DNA from: Clitopilus passeckerianus
Lineage: Eukaryota > Basidiomycota > Agaricomycetes > Agaricales > Entolomataceae
DNA length: 64,000 nt
Direction: 5' to 3'
Assembly (NCBI GenBank): GCA_944990035.1
Contig: CALYLX010000045.1
Location: 62,001-126,000 of the forward strand
The position numbers were made by a program, and so were the translations under genes. Below the pieces are notes generated by a model, which was given only the letters and a program-made list of their open reading frames with translations, was not told the origin of the DNA and ran no database searches. Positions 56,881 to 64,000 of the stretch are shown here, in pieces (positions within the stretch are counted from its first letter, which is position 1; each line of letters begins with the position of its first letter).

Positions 56881-57186
56881 TTGGTGTGTTAAAGCGCGTG
56901 CCCTGCGGCGTGCAGCAGCATTTCGCCAATGCAAGGTTCAGCAACAGGACCATTGTTTGGCATAGTCCTGAGGAACAAACATGACTGGCCAATCAGCGTC
57001 ATTCACTGCAGGCTCAAAAGACTGTGTATTCCTGAAGAACCTCTCTCTACTGCCGTGCAAAGGTAATGAATTCATGCTAAGGTAAAATTACTTTATATGA
57101 AGGTATCTTTCCCAAGGTATCTTCTACACGCTGCGCGACCGTGAATACAAGTCGCGGTGGAAACAAGCTGCCCTGACCTCAAAACA
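56881..57186. other. Short intergenic stretch
   Basis: About 306 bases between the NUP192 start and the VPS41 stop, both on the minus strand. They must hold the NUP192 promoter and the VPS41 3' UTR. No gene is seen. Confidence 0.5.
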
Positions 57187-60100
57187 CTATGCCCTCAAGC
57201 CCTCATTTTTCTTGTGACATACAGGACAACCTTGCCTTAACTTTGGCCTGACAGTTGATTCGCTAGAGTAAAGGTGTTATAAGAAGGACCCATCCTAGTA
57301 CGACTCGTCACTTACAAAGCAAGCTTTCCATTAATGCCAGAATTTAGCATTCCACTAGCACCAGCGGCTCTCAGAACCGGTGCTGGCTGCTGAGGCAGCT
57401 CTTCATCCGTGGCGCAGGCAGCATGGACGGCGTGCCGACACAAGAAGAGTAAAAGGAGACGTTGTGGACTCTCCTGAAGGGTGCGGTTGCAGATCAAGCA
57501 TGTGGATTTCGCTATACGAAACATGTCAACCGTTTGTTCGCTAACCAAAGACCTAGATACAATGGCGACTTACCAGCCAAAACGAATCCATTGCTCTGGT
57601 CAGATTGCAATCGTTTGGACAGATTGGAGCTATCTCCATCCATAATTGCCCGACAACCCTCGAGAAGTGATATTTGAAGATGGAAATCTTGCAAGATCTT
57701 GATCAATGCCTCTTTGAGACCGGGAATCTCCAACCCGTTCTTGATGCGACGTATGAGGCGAATGGGACTGATCTCCACTCCGACATTCTCCAGCAAACCG
57801 CGGATGAAAGCTAGAAACTCTATCAGAATAACACAATGGCATCCAGGAGTGAGGTCAACTGACCGGGCCGGGTCTCGGAATACTTGAGCAAATCCTCCCA
57901 GAGATCATCATCTGCTTGCTCCTTAGCGAACTCAATAGCCTATTTGTGTATGTAAGCAAGCACCCAGATGAAAATGTGCAAGACGTGGCTTACTCGTTGG
58001 ACGTCGCCGAGGCGTTCAATGATCAAAGTCAGTGCTTGACGGTTGTTTCCCATCCGGCCAAGAAGGAAAACCATCTCGGGAACCAGGTCGCGTTCTTCGC
58101 ACACTTTGAAGGCCTAGAACCGAGCATAAGGTTCCGAGATTTGCTGACGAAGGAAACAAGTACACTACCTTCTCAAGATTGTAATAGCTACTTGCTCTCA
58201 GGAAATCTATGAGTCTAGCTGTTGCAAATTCGGCATATAGTTTAACCTGGCAGGCCAATCTCAGAAGGCCGTATGAATATGGAAGTGCCAGAAGGCCTAC
58301 CTGAAGGTCAGCGAAATCTGCTGTCAGCGTCGGATCTTTCTCCATGACGAGAGCATCCAAGTACAAGAAGAGATAGTATGGGATATTCTCCAGCTGCTGC
58401 ACCACCCGGATGATCTGACAATCTCATTAGTCAACATATTTCAAGAGCGCCAGTACTATACTCACAGGGATTGAATGTATGTTATCAACCAGTAGCCTGA
58501 TTGCCTCACTCTTGGGCTCGAGCGAGGAACCATTTGGCTCGTTCTTAGCAGGCTCTTCATCGCGTTCTCGTCGACGTTGCTTCATGAGCTCGTCGTCAAA
58601 CTGTACTAGAAGCAGGACCTGGTCGCGAACATCTGTGAAAAGATTATGTTCCCGAATGAGGTCAAAGACATTTGGACGTCGGAGCCGTAGGTAGAATGGC
58701 AGTGCCTTCCCGTACTGTCTATTCGCTGTATATCTGTACGGCAACATATATGAGTTTTATATAAATCATAAGCCGTAAGAACTACGAACAGCTCAGCCAG
58801 GCACTCCATAAGAAGTTTCGTCGATGAACTAGACGCTATGGCAGCAGGCATCGTGAGGGAGGAGGAGGAGGGTGCTTTCTCCAGCTCGGAACGAACAGCG
58901 AAAATGACAGCTGAAACGTCATAGATATCGGTAGGCCATTCTTTGATGGTCTGTAACAATGCCTGGATAAATCGATTAGATGAATCGTGTCCCAAATTGA
59001 GTACCGGAACTAACCTGCTGGTCGTGAGTAAGGAAGTGGGCAAGCACCATTTCATAGACCAAGTGGTCCAGCCGTGGTGATTTGGTAGGTACAAAAGGGA
59101 TAATGGCCTAAACAAAGCTTAGTTTATCAACATACGGATTGAACCACGAAAGTACCTGAAGTTGCCTCTTTTCCGCAAATACGAATATCCAATCCTCCCA
59201 GCGTGTCGTGTTCTGTCCGCAGACCTTTGGACAAAGCCTAGCTGCCTTCACGAAGTCACCTGTTTGGAGGTCATCACGGTTATTATAAGCTGGGACGACG
59301 TAATGTAAAGCTCACCTTCGCTGACCAGGTGCTCGATATAGCGCTGGCCGATCTCTGCAGCATTCAGATGTTCCCGGTCGTCGGTTTTATCGCCGCTGGT
59401 CACCTCATGAGAGGACTGTCGTGGGCCTTCTTCCGCTTCAATCTTCTCGATCTCATCCAGCGCCTCTTCGTATCGCTCACGCTGAAGCAACCATGCTACA
59501 TGGTCTCTCCTATCCCTCGGCCGCACCAGCACCAGATCTCTAGGGCTCATCACAACATAGGTTTGAGAGGCAAATTCAGTTGCTCGGCTTGGAGTGCCGG
59601 AACTGGAACTCTGAGAGGACTCCGAGGGCCTGGAATCAACAGCGGCAAGAACATAATCGTTACAACTCCATCGGTGGAAGTCGGTTATGCTGAGTGCGTC
59701 TGCAGCAAGCTCTTCCCCTGAACGAGACACGATGCGTAGCTCTGGGCGTTCGGCTGCCTTCCTGGCCTGCTGAGCTCGATCCTCCGTTCGTTCATTCAGG
59801 AAGGATGTGTCCGGAGGAGTATACGCCACAATAAGGAATGATGTCAAGGAAGGTAGGGGCCCTATCTTTTTGGGTTCACTAGGGCCTACGGCTGGGGTGA
59901 CCGCAGTAGCATTTACTACGGCAATGGCCGATCCAACTGCCTCCTCAGGAGGAGCGCCGGGCACAGGTTGTAACATATGCGGGACAACTCCAGCAATCAT
60001 ACAATCAAGCTGAAAAACAGCAGTAATTTCGACAATCAGAGGTGGGAGATTGGCGTTTGAGGGTGACGTTGGCGTTCGTGGTCGTGCGCGAATACGAGCG

Positions 60101-61185
60101 ACCTTTATGTGGTCGGCCCAGGCAATGAGAAGTGTGGAATCGTCTTGCCAATGGAGCGTGCACTTGAACAAGTCCGGTCGTGGACTATCATGAGGGCGAT
60201 CGATGAAGGTAATTCGCGTTTGCGAAATGCAGTCATATATCTTCACGCCCTGAGATACCACAATTCAGTCCGCTGTACTAACAGAGGCTGCGAGGAGCTT
60301 ACCAAGTCATTGGCCCAAGCAATTAATCTTCCCTGCCATCTAACTTGCCAAATAGGCCCTTCACCAGAATGCAATACAGTTTCCTTGTGCCCTAGCCAGC
60401 CTTTCTCTCGTAGCACGAGGTTGCCGTTCAGCCCGCCACAAACAATACCACGCGTACTTCGACGGCCGAAGCCTGGCTCAAGAGCAACCGTCCGCATTGG
60501 ACGTTTCATGTCGAAGAAATAAGACTCCTGTATCGTGAGCGAACGAACCGCGACCTGCCCTAGGTCCCGCTTGAGGTTAGATAGGACCATAAGACAGGAC
60601 TGATTTAACTCACCATCAATGGAAGCAGTAGCAACGAAGTCGCCTGTAGTATCAAAAGAGATGTCGACAATAGAAGCAGAGTGGGGTTTGAAGGACTTGA
60701 CGCGATTCCCAGACAAATCAAGGATATGAACGTAGCCGGCATGGGTACCCAGCGCCTGCGGAACGTTAGTATACAATGAGGTTTGCAGGACATGTCTAGC
60801 TTACTATTTTCTTGTCTGAAATAGCGAGAGCAGAAGCAGAATCCTTCTTTAGAAGGTCGGGCACCGAGCCGGAGAGGCGTTCGTATTTGAGTGCAGGCTC
60901 TTCGTCCTCGTCATCTTCGTCCTCCTCCTCTTCTTCATCATCGTCGTCTGTTACAGCCACGTCCTCCTCTTCATCTTCTTCATCTTCCTCCTCCTCCTCT
61001 TCATCAGTTTCCTCGTCACTTTCACTCCGGTGAGAGTCATGTCCGTTCGGTTGCCGCGACCGAACCTCCGCCTCGCTGGAGGTCTCCGTGGTATCGATAG
61101 GTCCCCTGCTCATCGGCGAAGACGACAGAGCGCCGATTTCTCCAGCGCCATTGGTAGTATTAGCATCTGCATTGGGGGAGGACAT
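57187..61185 (-). CDS. VPS41: Vps41, HOPS tethering complex subunit
   Basis: This is a subunit of the HOPS complex, which tethers membranes for fusion at the vacuole and binds Rab7 (Ypt7). The ATG at 61185 opens a Ser-rich tail and then a strongly acidic block of Asp and Glu (about residues 50-100). The beta-propeller follows (LGTHAGYVHILDLSGNRVKSF, VRSLTIQESYFFDMKRPMRTVALEP, GGLNGNLVLREKGWLGHKETVLHSGEGPIW). Next is the solenoid with clathrin-like repeats (DHVAWLLQRERYEEAL, AEIGQRYIEHLVSEG). The C-terminal RING-H2 is split by introns: CLICNRTL and LFLCRHAVHAAC in the second-last exon, and the last Cys pair as GCPVCHKKNEG in a short final exon, ending LRA and TAG at 57187-57189. That exon is joined from a GTAAGT donor near 57315. 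All RING ligands can be read. Confidence 0.92.
60885..61020 (-). repeat. Acidic codon repeat in VPS41
   Basis: A run of GAA/GAG/GAT/GAC codons encodes nearly uninterrupted Asp and Glu in the N-terminal extension of Vps41. It is a low-complexity tract likely to vary in length between strains. Confidence 0.85.
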
Positions 61186-61366
61186 GGGCTAGGCTGCAGT
61201 CCGGCAACATGGACGTCAGTAGGCAACCCACTGCTCTTAAATAATCGTGAGAAACATATTCCTTTTGCGGAACATCTAATGGTTGGCCAAGGACAGCCAG
61301 ACGGGTTTCCTCAGTACTGTACTTTGCAAGAGAAAAAGTGTATCAATATGCTAGACAGCAGGTATC

Positions 61367-62953
61367 CTAATTCAATGATATCTCGACCGTGTCCCCCACA
61401 TCCTCTTCTCCCTCTTCCAGCGATGTCGTACTAGTCGACCTCTCTTTCTCAACTGGCGGAGGTGCTGGGACCTCGATACTGGACGGGGTTAGTACACTTG
61501 CAGCCGAACTAGGTTTTGGCTCTTCCAGAGCTGGAGGAGGCGACCGTTTATCTTGGGTAGCATCAGTCAGCTGAGCATGTGAGGGCCCAGGACTTGGGAA
61601 TCTGAAGTCGCGGTTCATTTCGCCATTCCTACTTCGACTGCGAGGCGGCGGCGCTTGTACTGAAGCTTCTTCCGTGTCGTCATCCCCGTCGCGACCTTCA
61701 GCCTCCTCTGCAGCCTCCGGAGTGGGTTCGAACTTGGGTGTCTTTGACTGCGGTTCTTGATTGACGAAAGGCGATACGACGGCGTTTGGAGACGTGCTGC
61801 CATCCGGAGGAGAGCGAGGTGTTGCTGGCATGGAAGCTCGGTTGGCTGGCGACTTGGCTTGGTGAGGCGATGGGGAGCGCGCCAACGATGCCTGGGACAT
61901 GGATTGTGGCCTGTTGAATGTCGCAGAAACCGTTGGCGAAGTAGCACCTAGGTAGAAAGATGCGATTGGTATCATTCTAGAATTCAAGAAATGAGCATCG
62001 GTATCAGTCGTTGATTGAGAGCTTACTTTTTCTCGGAATGACAAGCAAGGATCCATTGCGGCTGTACGACGGGAATGCTCAGCTGGAGAGCTCGCTGGTA
62101 TTCAACGCCGGGGGCTGTTCCTGTGCTTCCCGTTGCTTGCGCTCCGGACGGCGTGGCAGCTGGAGTTGTGCAAACGAAATGGGTGGTATCGATCTGTATT
62201 TTGTCGCTCCATTTGGCTTTCATCTCTCGGAGGGCCATTTTGGCATTCTCCAGCAATACGGAATCTTGTACATTTCCGAAGCAGACAGAGATACCAGACG
62301 TGTCGCTCATATGATGGGTCTTGATACGAATGATATTGGATGGGAAGGTTCCAGCCGTAGTGCGTAGGACGAGTTGGAACGAGTAATCCGTGTATATCTC
62401 GAGGCCAGACAACTTCGTGGAGGTATTGGTCAATGGAGAGGGTATAGCAGCAAGACGTTGTCCATTGCGGTAGATGTCCAGAGAACGTAGTTTGGCTGTC
62501 GCGAGTTTGATGGTTGGCCATTCCAAGGTTACGGACGTTTGAGTAACATTTCTCAGCTGAACGAGTGAGTTCAGGAATGTATCCATAATATGAAGGAACT
62601 TGACGCACCTGAAGCTTCGGGTGCTCCGGAGTCTCTATCCCAAACTCCTTCATTATGTTGCCCTGCAAGGCCCAGAATTCGGCGTCGCGTCGATTTTCTT
62701 CAGCATGATTCCTATTCACAGCAATGTTGACAATAGACCCTGTTGTAGCGCCAGGAGGTAGCAAAATCGATGGAAATTCTATAAGATGGGCTCTCTCGCC
62801 CAGAAGGATCTGTTGAACGCGACAAGTTAAGCACAGCTCATGAGATAATAGAGCTTGATCCTACCGCCATTCCGGCGTCTTTGAATTCCTTTTAGCTCGA
62901 AGCCTCGGCGTATACTGTAGTAGTTACATACCTAGCTTTCCAACGGTAAACAT
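61367..62953 (-). CDS. CHS5: Chs5, exomer scaffold (chitin biosynthesis protein)
   Basis: This is the core scaffold of the exomer, which sorts cargo such as the chitin synthase Chs3 from the trans-Golgi to the plasma membrane in yeast. The ATG at 62953 begins MFTVGKLDAGMA over two very short exons, then ILLGERAHLIEFPSILLPP, matching the Chs5 N-terminal dimerisation region. A fibronectin type III domain follows (QTSVTLEWPTIKLATAKLRSLDIYRNGQRL to YTDYSFQLVLRTTAG). Next is a BRCT domain (SGISVCFGNVQD, HFVCTTP, LSIPVVQPQWILACHSEKK). The C-terminal part is disordered, Pro/Ser-rich and acidic, ending DVGDTVEISLN with TAG at 61367-61369. Domain order and spacing match the family. A class V chitin synthase lies 40 kb away in the same window, though class V enzymes are not the classic exomer cargo. 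Confidence 0.9.
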
Positions 62954-63128
62954 GAAGCTATCTGGAGATTTCTGTGTAGCCGTAGCCATTGTGTACTGTA
63001 TTGAAGTCGTGGTCGTGGATCCGTGGTGGCGTAGCCTAACCAAAAGGTGTATGAAGTTCAAAGAGGTAACATATTCCCACGGCACTACGCTTGTGCCAAA
63101 CCATGGTCATATAGCAAAACCATTGAAG

Positions 63129-64000
63129 ATGCAGGTTGACGACTGGTCTCCCAATAATCTAAACAATGACCCTATGCGAATGTATCGCGCAAAGAGGGAT
63201 GAAGCTAGGAAGACTGTCAAATCAAAGTACAACATCCTTGGCTTCATCTCCTCTGGCACATACGGTCGCGTTTACAAAGCTCAAAGCCGAGATGAAGAGG
63301 GAAGGATCCATGCCATCAAGAAATTCAAACCTGACAAAGAAGGGGACGTTATAACGTATACTGGCATTAGCCAGAGTGCTATTCGAGAGATTGCAGTGCG
63401 TGTCTTTTGTTGGCTCGTTTGATCCCAGCTGGACAGTTTATTCAAGTGCCATAGTTAAATCGCGAAATAGACCATGAAAATATTGTTGCTCTTAAAGAAG
63501 TCATCCTCGAAGACAAATCCATATACATGGTCTTTGACTATGCCGAGCATGATTTCTTGGTAAGCTTTGTCTGCTACTTGAAGTACACTGAAGGGTTCAA
63601 ACAAGTTTAATAGCAAGTTATTCACCATCATTCGCAAACGTTGCGCTCGCCCATCCCCTCTGCATTCCTAAAGTCCCTCATATACCAGCTTCTGAATGGA
63701 CTGCTTTATCTCCACTGCGCTCACATCCTTCATCGGGATCTCAAGCCCGCAAATATTCTCATCACCTCTTCTGGCGTAGTCAAAATTGGTGACCTTGGTC
63801 TGGCACGCCTGGTCTACGAGCCTTTGCAATCTTTGCATACGGGTGATAAGGTTGTGGTCACCATATGGTACCGTGCTCCCGAGCTCTTGATGGGTGCCAA
63901 ACACTATAATAAAGCCATCGACTGCTGGGCTGTTGGCTGTGTCATGGCTGAGCTAGCGAGTCTTCGACCAATCTTCAAAGGAGAAGAAGCGAAACTGGAC
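63129..64000 (+). CDS. SSN3: Cyclin-dependent kinase Ssn3/CDK8 (Mediator), 3' end outside window
   Basis: This is the kinase of the Mediator CDK8 module; it phosphorylates RNA polymerase II and transcription factors with cyclin C. The ATG at 63129 ([15 protein letters not shown]) leads into [36 protein letters not shown], the diagnostic N-terminal helix and glycine loop of CDK8. The catalytic Lys lies in HAIKKFK, and the C-helix motif is QSAIREIA. Introns precede [16 protein letters not shown] and QVIHHHSQ. Catalytic-loop [10 protein letters not shown] and the activation loop ([12 protein letters not shown] ... [35 protein letters not shown]) agree with CDK8, including DLG in place of DFG and no phosphorylatable Thr at the usual CDK site. 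The frame is open further upstream; ATG 63051 is an alternative. The gene is cut at the right edge. It is divergent from CHS5, with 175 bp between the starts. Confidence 0.92.

Noticed and set aside
13608..62953. A dedicated cell-wall or chitin gene cluster
   Set aside because: The chitin synthase, MCD4 and CHS5 are spread over some 50 kb and interleaved with unrelated genes such as RPS12, HOS2 and NUP192, so clustering is not supported.
1..64000. CRISPR arrays, phage or bacterial operons
   Set aside because: No regularly spaced repeats were seen; genes are intron-rich and eukaryotic throughout.

Overview
The window is nuclear chromosomal DNA of a filamentous basidiomycete, most likely an agaricomycete. 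Genes are densely packed on both strands, interrupted by many 45-60 nt GT-AG introns, and separated by short intergenic gaps. The gene set is eukaryotic and fungal: a class V chitin synthase with a myosin-like motor, the exomer scaffold Chs5, COPI beta-prime, a GPI ethanolamine-phosphate transferase, Nup192, Vps41, an Ssn3/CDK8 kinase, a Hos2-type deacetylase and a ribosomal protein. There are no bacterial operons, CRISPR arrays or intact transposons. Product names come from reading translated exons and recognising family motifs; no database search was run.

Layout. 1-2.5 kb: the 5' part of an unrecognised minus-strand gene and an intron-containing tRNA-Tyr. 2.5-10.9 kb: a direct tandem duplication of about 4.1 kb. 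Each unit holds an MFS sugar transporter, its upstream region and the 3' end of the neighbouring SEC27 gene, so the left unit carries a beheaded SEC27 fragment. 10.5-20.1 kb: complete SEC27 and the chitin synthase, divergent over about 176 bp. 20.7-30.9 kb: an alpha/beta hydrolase, an F-box protein, a large disordered nuclear-type protein, a WW-domain protein and SKI8. 31-37.4 kb: RPS12, then a rearranged stretch with two tandem SUR7/PalI-like four-pass membrane protein genes, two decaying phosphoesterase fragments and an inverted-repeat element between the copies. 37.4-50.1 kb: a TMEM135-like membrane protein, MCD4, HOS2, a xanthine/uracil permease and a mitochondrial-type methionine aminopeptidase. 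50.6-64 kb: NUP192, VPS41, CHS5 and the start of SSN3.

How the genes relate. Most are unrelated housekeeping genes, but several concern secretion and the cell surface. These are COPI coat (SEC27), chitin synthesis (class V synthase), chitin-synthase export (CHS5), GPI-anchor assembly (MCD4), vacuolar tethering (VPS41) and cortical membrane proteins (SUR7-like). They are interleaved with unrelated genes, so this is not evidence of a dedicated cluster. The most informative non-routine features are the two independent tandem duplications with truncated passenger genes and the inverted-repeat element at 34.3-35.0 kb. I saw nothing that clearly amounts to a new biological system.
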